Origin: Agathobaculum ammoniilyticum
Lineage (GTDB): Bacteria > Bacillota > Clostridia > Oscillospirales > Butyricicoccaceae
Assembly: GCF_025567315.1 (NCBI RefSeq)
Contig: NZ_JAOQJE010000002.1
Coordinates: 1-64,000 of the forward strand
Direction: 5' to 3'
DNA: 64,000 nucleotides
This document shows, piece by piece, positions 27,032-35,543 of the stretch (the first letter of the stretch is position 1; each line of letters starts with the position of its first letter). The notes beneath the pieces were generated by a model. That model had not been told where the DNA came from. It ran no database searches and saw nothing but the letters and a program-made list of their open reading frames with translations. The position numbers were made by a program, and so were the translations under genes.

Positions 27032-27869
27032 TCTCAAGCGCCTCCAATTCTGCAGCATTTTCCTGTTCCGCCAGCTCCATCTCCTCAGGAGTCGGCAGCC
27101 AGAAATGGTATTTCCCTACATTTTCGGCCTTGGAAAAGCCCTTTCCTTTAATGGTTTTCGCAATAATCAGCGAAGGTCTTCCCTTTTCAAACGGCAGCGC
27201 ATCCAATATCTGCACGATCTGTGCCATGTCGTGTCCGTCGATCTCACGAACCACCCAGCCAAAGCCCTCGAAATGCGCACGAATCGGTGAAAAATCCATG
27301 ATGCGGGTCACATCTCCGCCAATCTGTAGGCCGTTGTTATCGACAATGGCAGTCAGATTATCCAGTTTATAATGGTGGGCGATTGCTGCCCCCTCCCAGT
27401 TCGTCCCCTCGGCAAGTTCACCATCCCCTAAGATGGTAAAAACCCGGGAGTCAAGCCCCTTTGCGCGTAATGCCAGCGCCATACCGCAGGCAATCGACAG
27501 GCCATGTCCCAGCGCGCCGGTATTTGCTTCAATTCCGGGCAGCTTTTTCATATCTGGATGCCCGGGCATGCGGCAGTTCAGACAGCCATAAGTATCCAGC
27601 AGGTCCTCTGGAAAAAAGCCTTTTTGGCACAGCGCGGTATATTGTGCAAGGCATTTGTGTCCTGCGGAAAGCACGAACCGGTCGCGGTCTTCCAGCTCCG
27701 GATTGTTGGGATCTACTTTCATTGTATGGAAATACAGCGCAGTCACGATATCAATACAGGAATTCGCGCCGCCCAAGTGTCCCGCCTTATGCGCCTTGCA
27801 CATGCGGAGGATCTTTTGCCGGCATTTTGCCGCCGTAACCCGTAGTTCCTTGAGTTCTGTGTTGTTCAT
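27024..27869 (-). CDS. Transketolase N-terminal half (pair 1)
   Basis: The 281-residue ThDP-binding half has the motif GDGELAEGTNWEGAAIAHHY ending in VDNN (about residues 155-185). The N-terminal loop reads KAGHLGGANSCID, where most transketolases have GHPGGSLS, and the GLSIACGMALA region is present. The gene overlaps its C-terminal partner by 8 bases. It differs strongly from the second N-terminal half at 30150-30980, so the two pairs are not a recent duplication and probably do different steps. Confidence 0.92.
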   Translation of the reverse strand: MNNTELKELRVTAAKCRQKILRMCKAHKAGHLGGANSCIDIVTALYFHTMKVDPNNPELEDRDRFVLSAGHKCLAQYTALCQKGFFPEDLLDTYGCLNCRMPGHPDMKKLPGIEANTGALGHGLSIACGMALALRAKGLDSRVFTILGDGELAEGTNWEGAAIAHHYKLDNLTAIVDNNGLQIGGDVTRIMDFSPIRAHFEGFGWVVREIDGHDMAQIVQILDALPFEKGRPSLIIAKTIKGKGFSKAENVGKYHFWLPTPEEMELAEQENAAELEALENE

Positions 27870-27928
27870 AAATCAATTCACACCTTTCTGATCGTCACAA
27901 GGCTTTTGTTCAGTTTTTCTTTTGCCGC

Positions 27929-29059
27929 TTAAAAACGGCGGCGGTAGATCTCAGCTGCCTGTTCCCGGGTGAATGGCACATAGCTCGCTACAAGTAAACG
28001 CTGCTTTGAGGCAAAAATGCTTTCGGTAAAGGGCTTGATATCCTGCTCTGTCATTCCCGTTTCCCGCAAAGGACGGTTGGGATACAGCTGGTTCAGCATT
28101 TTCTCCAAACGCTCAAACACAGGTGCTTCCCCGGCAAAGCCCGCTTCCTGTAGCGGCTTTTCTACAATGTCTTTCAACTCGGCAAGCGCCCCCTCCGGCC
28201 TAATCTGGTCATACATGGAGAATACGGCAGTCAAAAACTGGTAGATAGACTCACCGTGGCTTATTTTGTACTTTTCTCCCAGAGGATATGCCAATGCATG
28301 TACCGGACCCGCGCCGCCATTATTCACCGCCATGCCCGCCAGACAGCTTGCCTGGATAAAATCCTTTGCCAGCAGCGCTTTATACGCGGCACCTTTTTCG
28401 ATCAGCTGCCTGTAGCCATTCAGGATCAACTGCACGGCCCGCGCCCCAACCGCGCGCGCCATCTCATTACCACGCGCGGCGGATACATAGGATTCCATCG
28501 AATGTCCCAGCGCGTCTACCGAGCAGTGAATGAAAAATTTAATCGGCAGTTCCGCTACCAGTTCGGGTACCAACACCGCATGGTCCGCGCTCAGGCGTTC
28601 ATCCATAATCGCGGTTTTAAGGCCGGTGTCTTTCATTGTGATAATGCCGCCAAACGTTACCTCACTGCCCGTGCCGCAGGTCGTCGGCAGAATAATAAGC
28701 TGCTTATCCGTTTCAAAGGGCTGTTCTCCCCGTATTATCCGTCCTATCGGCCGGGCATCGCGAATGATCAGCACCTTTGCAATGTCGATCACGCTGCCGC
28801 CACCAACTGCAACCACGCGGTCGATTGGGAACGGCTGCATATCGGCCAGTATCTGATCTACGGTTTCCTCTTTCGGTTCCCCCGCATCGTATTTGTCCTT
28901 GAGAATGATCGGGCAGGACAGGCCCGCAGCTTTGATAAACCGTTCGTACAAAAACGTCTCGGTCAGCAGCAGGTCGCGCGGACCAAGTGCAAACTCTGCT
29001 GCAAACGCGGCAAATGTATCAATACAATGGACTTTAGGCTTGACACAAAATAACTGCAT
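27929..29059 (-). CDS. Iron-type (family III) alcohol dehydrogenase, 4-hydroxybutyrate-dehydrogenase-like
   Basis: The 376-residue protein starts at ATG 29059 behind GGGGAGGAG. Family marks: NAD-binding GGGSVIDIAK, PTTCGTGSEVT, and metal ligands in SVDALGHSMES (Asp, His), GPVHALAYPLG (His) and KISHGES (His). Such enzymes reduce small aldehydes using Fe2+ or Zn2+. Known relatives include 4-hydroxybutyrate dehydrogenase and the sulfoacetaldehyde reductase SarD. Standing between two transketolase pairs, it would suit disposal of the leftover aldehyde of a C2 cleavage. The true substrate is unknown. Confidence 0.9.
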   Translation of the reverse strand: MQLFCVKPKVHCIDTFAAFAAEFALGPRDLLLTETFLYERFIKAAGLSCPIILKDKYDAGEPKEETVDQILADMQPFPIDRVVAVGGGSVIDIAKVLIIRDARPIGRIIRGEQPFETDKQLIILPTTCGTGSEVTFGGIITMKDTGLKTAIMDERLSADHAVLVPELVAELPIKFFIHCSVDALGHSMESYVSAARGNEMARAVGARAVQLILNGYRQLIEKGAAYKALLAKDFIQASCLAGMAVNNGGAGPVHALAYPLGEKYKISHGESIYQFLTAVFSMYDQIRPEGALAELKDIVEKPLQEAGFAGEAPVFERLEKMLNQLYPNRPLRETGMTEQDIKPFTESIFASKQRLLVASYVPFTREQAAEIYRRRF

Positions 29060-29095
29060 AGATATCTCCTCCCCTACAGAAAGGCAATGATCGTT

Positions 29096-29130
29096 CCAGC
29101 CGCCCGCCCCTGTCTTGGGCAGGCGGCTGG
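29096..29130 (-). other. Intercistronic hairpin between transketolase pair 2 and the Fe-ADH
   Basis: A 14-bp stem (arms 29096-29109 and 29117-29130, one G-T pair) with a 7-base loop lies in the 92-base gap. No T run follows on the minus strand, so it is more likely an mRNA processing or stability element than a terminator. Confidence 0.6.
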
Positions 29131-29151
29131 CTTCACGAGACATACCCCCGG

Positions 29152-30123
29152 TTATTTTTTGGCTGAAATCGCGTCCTTGGCCGCCGCCGCCACGTCGGCC
29201 GCAGTCATTTTCATGCAGATCTGTAGCTCGGGCGTGGTAGCGACCTCTCCGAAGCGATCCTGTATGCCGATACGGCGCAGCGGTGCAGCACAGCCGCCCT
29301 CGGCCAATACCTCTGCAACTGCAGAACCAAGTCCGCCGATTATGGAATGGTTTTCCGCGGTTACGATCGCACCGGTTTCGGCCGCGCATTTCAGGATGCA
29401 CACCTTGTCGATCGGCTTGATGCAGAACATATCCACGACACGGGCTGAGATGCCTTCTGCCATCAGCTTTTTCGCGGCTTCCATGCAGGTCGTCAACATC
29501 AGGTTGCCCTCCGCAATCAGTGTCACATCCGTACCTTCAACCACTACATTGGCCTTGCCGATCTCGAACGTAGAGCCTTCCTCATAGATTTTAATATTAC
29601 CCGTGCGCTGGACACGAAGATAAAACACACCCTCGGTATTCGCTGCCTGATCGACTGCCCATTTCATCATTACTGTATCGGTCGGCTCAAGGATCGTAAT
29701 TCCCGCGATGGGCCGCATGAGTGCCAGATCCTCGTTCGCCTGATGCGTGCCTCCGTTTTCCCCTGCAGAGATTGCGGGATCGGATCCAACGATTTTAACG
29801 TTGTTCTGCGCATAAGCACAGGAGATGTAATTCTGGTCGCACATGCGGCGCGACGCAAACGCGGCAAATGAATGACAGAATGGGATTTTGCCGACTGCTG
29901 CCATCCCGGCGGAAACCGAAGCTAGCGATTGCTCTGCGATGCCGATATCAAAAAAACGCTCCGGATATGCTGCTTTAAACTGTGGCGCGTTAATGCAGTT
30001 GGCCAGATCGGCTTCCACGTCAACGATATTTTCGTTTTTCGCGGCCTGCGCGAGCAACTCATCCATATAGGCGCCCTTGAGGTCAAGTTCCTCGACAATA
30101 TTTTCCTTTGCAAGCTTGATCAT
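29152..30123 (-). CDS. Transketolase C-terminal half (pair 2)
   Basis: The 323-residue protein starts at ATG 30123 behind AGGAGG. The catalytic Glu lies in FFDIGIAEQSLASVSAGMA and the C-terminal domain shows TAENHSIIGGLGSAVAEVLAE. It pairs with the N-terminal half 26 bases upstream. Compared with pair 1 the active-site loop is closer to the common GIAEQ form. Confidence 0.92.
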   Translation of the reverse strand: MIKLAKENIVEELDLKGAYMDELLAQAAKNENIVDVEADLANCINAPQFKAAYPERFFDIGIAEQSLASVSAGMAAVGKIPFCHSFAAFASRRMCDQNYISCAYAQNNVKIVGSDPAISAGENGGTHQANEDLALMRPIAGITILEPTDTVMMKWAVDQAANTEGVFYLRVQRTGNIKIYEEGSTFEIGKANVVVEGTDVTLIAEGNLMLTTCMEAAKKLMAEGISARVVDMFCIKPIDKVCILKCAAETGAIVTAENHSIIGGLGSAVAEVLAEGGCAAPLRRIGIQDRFGEVATTPELQICMKMTAADVAAAAKDAISAKK

Positions 30124-30149
30124 GTCCTGTTTTCCTCCTCTTTCCAATC

Positions 30150-30980
30150 TCAAAGCGCGGCCAGCTCGGCCTTGAGCGCCTCGATTGCGCCCGCGACCAT
30201 CGCATGATCCATGCCCTTAACGCCGTGGTTACCGTTCACGGCCTCCTTTTCCGGCCAGCCCTTGCCCTTAACCGTGCGCAGGTTGATGAAACCCGGCTTG
30301 CCGGCGGCGCGGCACTGCGCGACCGCATCCGCGATCGCGGCACAATCATGGCCATCTACATCAAGTGCGAACCAACCGAAATCCTCTGCTTTCCGGCGCA
30401 TGTCGCCCAACGGGCATATGGTATCGGTGAAATCATCAAGCTGTTGTTTGTTGTTATCCAGCATAATGATGAAATTATCCAGCTTTTGTGCGGGTGCGAT
30501 TTGCATAGTCTCCCAGACCTGTCCCTCCTGCGCTTCCCCATCACCGATAATAGCGAAAACCGTGTTCTTCTTTCCGGAAAGCTTGAGGCCCATTGCCATT
30601 CCGCAGGCGCACGAAACACCCTGTCCCAGTGAACCGGCCGTCATATCGATGCCCGGTGTCAGATTTTTATCCACATGGCTGGGAAGATGCGTACCCAGGT
30701 GGTTGAGCGTATACAACCAGTCCATCGGGAAAAAGCCGCGCAGCGCAAGCGCCGAATACAGTGCCGGCCCACAGTGCCCCTTGGACAGTACCAGGTAATC
30801 ACGATCCTCCCACTGCGGATTTTTCGGATCATGCCGCAGCACGCCGGCATACAATACCGCAATCGCGTCCGCAATCGACAAGCTGCCGCCGACATGGCCG
30901 TGCGAGTGCTCGGCCAGCATATCTAGCACATGAATACGGATCTCATATGCCAGCCTTTTCATTTCTGTTACATTGCTCAT
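30150..30980 (-). CDS. Transketolase N-terminal half (pair 2)
   Basis: 276 residues. The ThDP motif is GDGEAQEGQVWETMQIAPAQ ending in LDNN, and the N-terminal loop GHVGGSLSIADAIAVLY is of standard transketolase type. AAGGAAAGG precedes ATG 30980. It forms a second complete split transketolase with the next gene. Confidence 0.92.
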   Translation of the reverse strand: MSNVTEMKRLAYEIRIHVLDMLAEHSHGHVGGSLSIADAIAVLYAGVLRHDPKNPQWEDRDYLVLSKGHCGPALYSALALRGFFPMDWLYTLNHLGTHLPSHVDKNLTPGIDMTAGSLGQGVSCACGMAMGLKLSGKKNTVFAIIGDGEAQEGQVWETMQIAPAQKLDNFIIMLDNNKQQLDDFTDTICPLGDMRRKAEDFGWFALDVDGHDCAAIADAVAQCRAAGKPGFINLRTVKGKGWPEKEAVNGNHGVKGMDHAMVAGAIEALKAELAAL

Positions 30981-31013
30981 GTTTTTCGTCCTTTCCTTAT
31001 TTGAAATAATCCT

Positions 31014-32051
31014 CTATTCCATTGTGATAACCGCTTTGACGCAGTTCACTTTGTCATCCACCGCATGATCAAACGCCTGCTGTGCCTGTTCAAACGGGTA
31101 GGAGGCGGAAACAATCCGCTTTACATCAATCCGACCTGATGCAACGGCCTGAAGCGCGATAGGATAAGTGTTGCAGTAGCGGAATACCGCGCGCACCTCT
31201 GCTTCTTTTTTATATAGATTGCGAAAGCTGAACGGCACGTCCGGCATGATGTTGCCGACCATGACAATCGTTCCCCCGCGCCCAACGATATGGCTGGTCT
31301 GCGCTGCCGTAACCGGACTGCCCGCTGTTTCAAAAACGATATCAACTCCTGCCCCGCCGGTCAGTTTCATAATCTGTTCGACCGTATTCTGTGTACCTGA
31401 GTTTACCGTGTCGGTCGCACCGAGTGCGAGCGCCTTATTCAGATGGCTGTCAAACAGATCGCAAACGATAATGCGCGATGCGCCCCAAGCCTTTGCCGCA
31501 AGCAGCGTGCATAGACCAATACAGCCGCCGCCCAATATAGCGACCGTTTTCCCAATCGTTACACCGCTGCGCTGTGCTGCGTGTATGCCGACGGAAAGCG
31601 GTTCCAGCAGCGCACCTTCTGTCATAGACAGATTATCCGGCAGCCGGTATGTTTTGAATGCCGGATATTTAATGTAGCGTTTGAGCGCGCCCTCCACCGG
31701 CGGCGTTGCCAGAAAGACAACATCCGGACAGAGATTATAACGCCCGCTCTCACAAAACGCGCATTTTCCGCAGGGGACACCCGGCTCGATTGCTACACGG
31801 TCTCCTACCTGAAAATCCTTTACATTTTCCCCGACCTGGTACACAACGCCGGCCGCTTCATGCCCCAAAACAAACGGCAGCGAATTTGGGAAAATTGAAA
31901 ACGCCTTTCCCTCATAGAAATGCATGTCTGAGCCGCAAATGCCAACGCTCTTAACCGCAATCCCCAGCTCGTCTGTGCCGACCTCCGGCATGGAAACGTT
32001 GCACAGCTCAAATTTGCGTACATCCGTCATGACCATTGCTTGGTTCTGCAT
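31014..32051 (-). CDS. Zinc-dependent MDR dehydrogenase, polyol/sorbitol-dehydrogenase-like
   Basis: The 345-residue protein starts at ATG 32051 with AAAGGTGG before it. Catalytic zinc residues are in GICGSDMHFYEG and LGHEAAG; the structural zinc loop is CGKCAFCESGRYNLC. The Rossmann motif is GGGCIGL. The pattern fits sorbitol, xylitol or threonine dehydrogenase relatives that oxidise a secondary alcohol of a polyol or sugar. It follows the MBL hydrolase gene by 13 bases, suggesting linked oxidation and lactone hydrolysis. Confidence 0.9.
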   Translation of the reverse strand: MQNQAMVMTDVRKFELCNVSMPEVGTDELGIAVKSVGICGSDMHFYEGKAFSIFPNSLPFVLGHEAAGVVYQVGENVKDFQVGDRVAIEPGVPCGKCAFCESGRYNLCPDVVFLATPPVEGALKRYIKYPAFKTYRLPDNLSMTEGALLEPLSVGIHAAQRSGVTIGKTVAILGGGCIGLCTLLAAKAWGASRIIVCDLFDSHLNKALALGATDTVNSGTQNTVEQIMKLTGGAGVDIVFETAGSPVTAAQTSHIVGRGGTIVMVGNIMPDVPFSFRNLYKKEAEVRAVFRYCNTYPIALQAVASGRIDVKRIVSASYPFEQAQQAFDHAVDDKVNCVKAVITME

Positions 32052-32064
32052 ATTGCTCCACCTT

Positions 32065-32844
32065 TCAATCATAATAGCCCTCCATTGATTTGGTCAGCGT
32101 GCGGAACTGCTCCATATCATGGCCAAACAGGATATCTGCCCCTTCGTCTTGACTACGCTGGACAATACGCTCCACGGTTTTTACATAACCCTTGGCATCA
32201 TATGCGATACCGGCGATCTGTACCGGTGGGCCGATGTGCTCCTTTGTATAGATAGTATCCGCTGCCAGCAGATATTTCGCGCCGCTGTCCAGTTCTGCCA
32301 GGATTCCCAGCATGCCATAGGAGTGGCCCGGTCCAAAATTCAGGATACGAAGCCCGGGCAACAGAGTAAATTCCTCTATATCCTCCGGCACCGGCCTCCA
32401 TCTGATTTCTGCCTTGAGCCAGCTTTCGATATCCGACTGCATATGGAAGCCGGAGAAATCACGGCGGACATAATCACGCAGAGTTTTGCAGAGTTCCGTC
32501 CTACTGACGATTACCTCGGCATTCGGAAAAAATTTCAACCCACCTGCATGATCGATGTGCAGGTGCGACACCACCACATACCGGATATCGTCACACGCAA
32601 GGCCGAGTTGTGCAAGCCGTTCCTGCACATACCCGTTTTCGCCCGCGATGTAAGGGTTCACCTGCATATGCGCAGGCCAGGCGCCGCTCATGCCGTCCGG
32701 ATCGCATCCTGTGTCAAACAGTACATATCCCTCCGGCGTATCAAATAGAAAGCTGTGGATCGGTATATCCGCTGTGCCTCCGCCTGTTACCTTGTTGTCA
32801 CTTATAATACGGATCACACCGTTATCCAGCACATACATTTTCAT
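32065..32844 (-). CDS. MBL-fold metallo-hydrolase, lactonase-like
   Basis: 259 residues with the zinc motif SHLHIDHAGG (about residues 104-113), a His in GPGHSYG, an Asp in LAADTIY and a final GHD. It belongs to the AHL-lactonase-like branch and is related to the hydrolase at 9424-10254. It is flanked by two MDR dehydrogenases in the same operon (6 and 13 bases away). A sugar-lactone hydrolase acting on a dehydrogenase product is a reasonable inference. Confidence 0.88.
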   Translation of the reverse strand: MKMYVLDNGVIRIISDNKVTGGGTADIPIHSFLFDTPEGYVLFDTGCDPDGMSGAWPAHMQVNPYIAGENGYVQERLAQLGLACDDIRYVVVSHLHIDHAGGLKFFPNAEVIVSRTELCKTLRDYVRRDFSGFHMQSDIESWLKAEIRWRPVPEDIEEFTLLPGLRILNFGPGHSYGMLGILAELDSGAKYLLAADTIYTKEHIGPPVQIAGIAYDAKGYVKTVERIVQRSQDEGADILFGHDMEQFRTLTKSMEGYYD

Positions 32845-32850
32845 ACGCGT

Positions 32851-33936
32851 TCAAGCCTCCGGTACGAATGGGGCGTTTGGGTCTCCATTTGGATGAATAA
32901 CCACCTTAAGCGCGGATTTATCTGTTTTATTGGTGTCCAGCGCGTGGAAATAGTCATCCAACGAAAAGGTATGTGTGACAAGTGTGCTCACATTGCACTT
33001 ACCACTCCCCATATATTCGACCGCGCGCGGAAAATTATTGACCTGGCAGCTTACGCCAATATAGCTCTGGTTATTATAATGCAAATTATTTAGGAATTGA
33101 GCCGGGTTTTCCAGGGAAATAGCAGCATGATAGCTGCCATACTGAATCATGCGGCCACCTTTTTTAAGCAGCTTGACAAGGGTTTCCACCATAGACCAAG
33201 CGCCAGAAGTATCAATGATGCAGTCTATCCCATCTGGGAATGCCGCGCGCAGCTTTTTCAGGTTAGCTTGCTGGTCATTCCGGTCAATCAGCAGTGTTGG
33301 TACACCATAGCTTGCCAAAGTGTCCAACCTTGATTGCACCAGCCCGACCGCGACCGACCGCATCGCGTTGGAGAAATGGCAGAGCTGTGCAAGGATGATG
33401 CCGTGCGGTCCCATACCGCTGACGACAACTTGCTCGCCCGGCCGAATATTCGCTCGATCGAGAGCTTCTATCGCACAGGCAACCGGTTCGGCCACACTTG
33501 CTTCATCAAAGGAGAGGGTGTCAGGCAGCTTGACAACATTATCCTGACGGATAACCAGATACTGGGCAAAACCGCCATTGATGTTATGTCCGAGGGAGCC
33601 AAAGTTTTCACAGAACAGCGCCTTCCCGTTTTTGCAGTACCAGCACTTGCCGCATGGAACCGCATTATCCGCGGTCACTCGGTCGCCGGGCTGGAATGTC
33701 GTAACATTTTCCCCGACCTCCTGCACATAGCCTGCGAATTCATGCCCGTTAATCACAGGGTAACGCGCCAATCCGGTGCCGGTGGTATCATGCCCGATCT
33801 CTGCCCATTTACAGATGCCGCACGCCATCACCTTGATAATCACGTCATCCGCTCCGCAGGATGGATATGGAACCAGCTTGACAGAAGCGTTTTCTCTGCC
33901 GGCCTTTTCATAGACCAGCGCCTTCATCATCTTCAT
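32851..33936 (-). CDS. Zinc-dependent MDR dehydrogenase (second of the operon)
   Basis: 361 residues. Catalytic zinc residues are in CGICKWAEIGHD and NGHEFAG, the structural zinc loop is CGKCWYCKNGKALFC, and the nucleotide loop is VSGMGPHG. AAGGAGAGG precedes ATG 33936. It starts the metabolic part of the operon directly behind the DeoR-type regulator. It is clearly different from its neighbour at 31014 and closer in style to the dehydrogenase at 40279. The substrate is unknown. Confidence 0.9.
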   Translation of the reverse strand: MKMMKALVYEKAGRENASVKLVPYPSCGADDVIIKVMACGICKWAEIGHDTTGTGLARYPVINGHEFAGYVQEVGENVTTFQPGDRVTADNAVPCGKCWYCKNGKALFCENFGSLGHNINGGFAQYLVIRQDNVVKLPDTLSFDEASVAEPVACAIEALDRANIRPGEQVVVSGMGPHGIILAQLCHFSNAMRSVAVGLVQSRLDTLASYGVPTLLIDRNDQQANLKKLRAAFPDGIDCIIDTSGAWSMVETLVKLLKKGGRMIQYGSYHAAISLENPAQFLNNLHYNNQSYIGVSCQVNNFPRAVEYMGSGKCNVSTLVTHTFSLDDYFHALDTNKTDKSALKVVIHPNGDPNAPFVPEA

Positions 33937-33966
33937 GCTGTGCTTTCCTCTCCTTTTCGATTTTAT

Positions 33967-34714
33967 TTACTTTGCCACGATCACCTTAACGCCCAGCTTA
34001 TCCAAATGGGTGGCAAGATCTGGGGAGGCGATCGGCTCGGAGGTAACGATGCAGTCTATCTCCTCAAATCGCGCAAATACCATAAGCGCGTCAATGTCAA
34101 ATTTTCCGTGTTCAATCAACAAGATTACCTGGTCCGCAGCACGGATAAACGCCCGTGACTTCGGCCTGAAACGGTGTAACGCAGCTCAGTCCCTCCGTCC
34201 CCCGCACGCCGGTTGTGGATAAAAACAGCTTAGAAACATGAATCCGGCTTACATACTCCTCCACTTCTCTTCCAACCAGCGCGGCTTCCCGCACCCGCAG
34301 AAAACCGCCGGTCAGATAGGTCTGTATTTCTCCATGCGTTGAATACAAATGTGCGACTGGGATGGAATTTGTGACAATGGACAGGTTTTTCATTCCAACC
34401 ATCTGATAGGCAAGCGCAAGGGTTGAGAAACCAGAATCGAGCAGCAGAGCGTCCCCCTCCTCAACCAGCTTGACTGCCGCACGGGCAATCGCAATTTTAT
34501 CGGCTGAAAATTCCTTCATATGTACTATTTCAGGCTGGATATATTTGGCGTAGCCGTGCGTGCGCAAAATATATCCGTTCTTTTCCAGAAACGTCAAATC
34601 GCGACGAATTGTAGCGGGTGAATCTCCGACCCTGCGGATAATGTCGTTCACCGACATCTTTTCCTCCCGCACCAGCATGTCATATATTTTTTCCCTGCGC
34701 TCATCATTTTTCAT
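33967..34714 (-). pseudogene. DeoR-family regulator broken by one extra base
   Basis: The N-terminal two-thirds is an intact DeoR protein: winged HTH (VNDIIRRVGDSPATIRRDLTF) and the start of the sugar-phosphate-sensing domain, as far as GLSCVTPFQAE. The frame then fails at about 34163-34166, where removing one base from GGCC restores FQAKSRAFIRAADQVILL and continues to a normal end at 33967. The repaired protein would be 248 residues, matching the intact paralogue at 41432-42181 (249). As read, it stops early at 34112 with 200 residues. This is a sequencing or assembly error, or a recent loss. Confidence 0.85.
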
Positions 34715-34831
34715 ACGCTACCTCGCCCACCATGGCTTCAAAACAAAGACTTTTCCGGCTACGTTCCGGTCATTTTCTGAAGCCGTTTACATTCCCCTGC
34801 CGAAAGCGCCTGTTATCCGCTTTGCCGTATT

Positions 34832-35308
34832 TTATTTGCCAAACTGCTCGTCTTCATAAGTAGCAAGATCCTTAGCACCATTTTTGATACGCTGTACGCG
34901 GAACTCCGGCAAACCCTGCCCCCATTCTGTTTTCATAAAAACGTCAATCATCTCGCATGCCATACGAAGGCTGGTCGTCGTTCCTCCCAATGCAATGATA
35001 TTGGCGTCATTTACAATTCGGCTTTCGCGTGCCGCATACCAGCTTTCACACAACGCACAGCGAGCGCCTTTATTTTTATTTGTTGCAATGCTGATCCCCA
35101 TTCCTGTTCCGCACATCACAACACCGCGATCACATTCGCCGCCTGTTACTTTTTCCGCTACGTTTCTGCCCACGATCATGTACGGGACAACATTCTCCTG
35201 ATCTGTTGTTCCAACTTCCACAACCTCATGTCCCATAGCCCTCAGGTGCTCCAGTACCCCAGCACGAAGCTCCAGTCCGCCAGGATCTACACCAAATGCA
35301 ATTTTCAT
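34832..35308 (-). CDS. RpiB/LacA/LacB-family sugar isomerase with altered active site
   Basis: 158 residues. The catalytic Cys66 in VVMCGTGMGISIATNK and the NDANIIALGG stretch are kept. The usual DHAG near the N-terminus is DPGG (Pro9), and the usual His of RxHNDAN is Val99. The C-terminal GGRHxRRV-type phosphate site reads QGLPEFRVQRI. These changes suggest a substrate other than an ordinary sugar phosphate. AAGGAGAGG precedes the ATG. It heads the train that continues with the DeoR gene and the dehydrogenase/transketolase genes. RpiB-like isomerases occur in erythritol and in sulfoglycolytic transketolase pathways. Confidence 0.88.
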   Translation of the reverse strand: MKIAFGVDPGGLELRAGVLEHLRAMGHEVVEVGTTDQENVVPYMIVGRNVAEKVTGGECDRGVVMCGTGMGISIATNKNKGARCALCESWYAARESRIVNDANIIALGGTTTSLRMACEMIDVFMKTEWGQGLPEFRVQRIKNGAKDLATYEDEQFGK

Positions 35309-35543
35309 TTCAACCTCTCCTTTTTGATTATAAAAAGATTTTTATGATTATATTTTAATCTTTTATTGATTAATAATCAATATTTTTTTGTTTTTTCATC
35401 GTTATATACAATTATTGATTAATTAATTTGTATATAAATAATTTTATAGTCATACTTCTATCAACAAAACAGACTTATTGAATTTATTCTATGAGTTAAT
35501 CTATTTTTTTTATTGTTATATTAAAAAATCCAAACATTTATAT
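35309..35543. promoter_or_regulatory. AT-rich control region with a perfect palindrome upstream of the isomerase
   Basis: 235 bases, almost all A/T. ATTGATTA-A-TAATCAAT at 35365-35381 is a perfect 8+1+8 inverted repeat. On the minus strand a TATAAT lies inside 35345-35359, so the palindrome would overlap the -35 region of that promoter. A further half-site-like ATTGATTAATTAAT lies about 50 bases to the right. It is a candidate operator for one of the DeoR regulators. No gene is seen in this gap. Confidence 0.6.
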
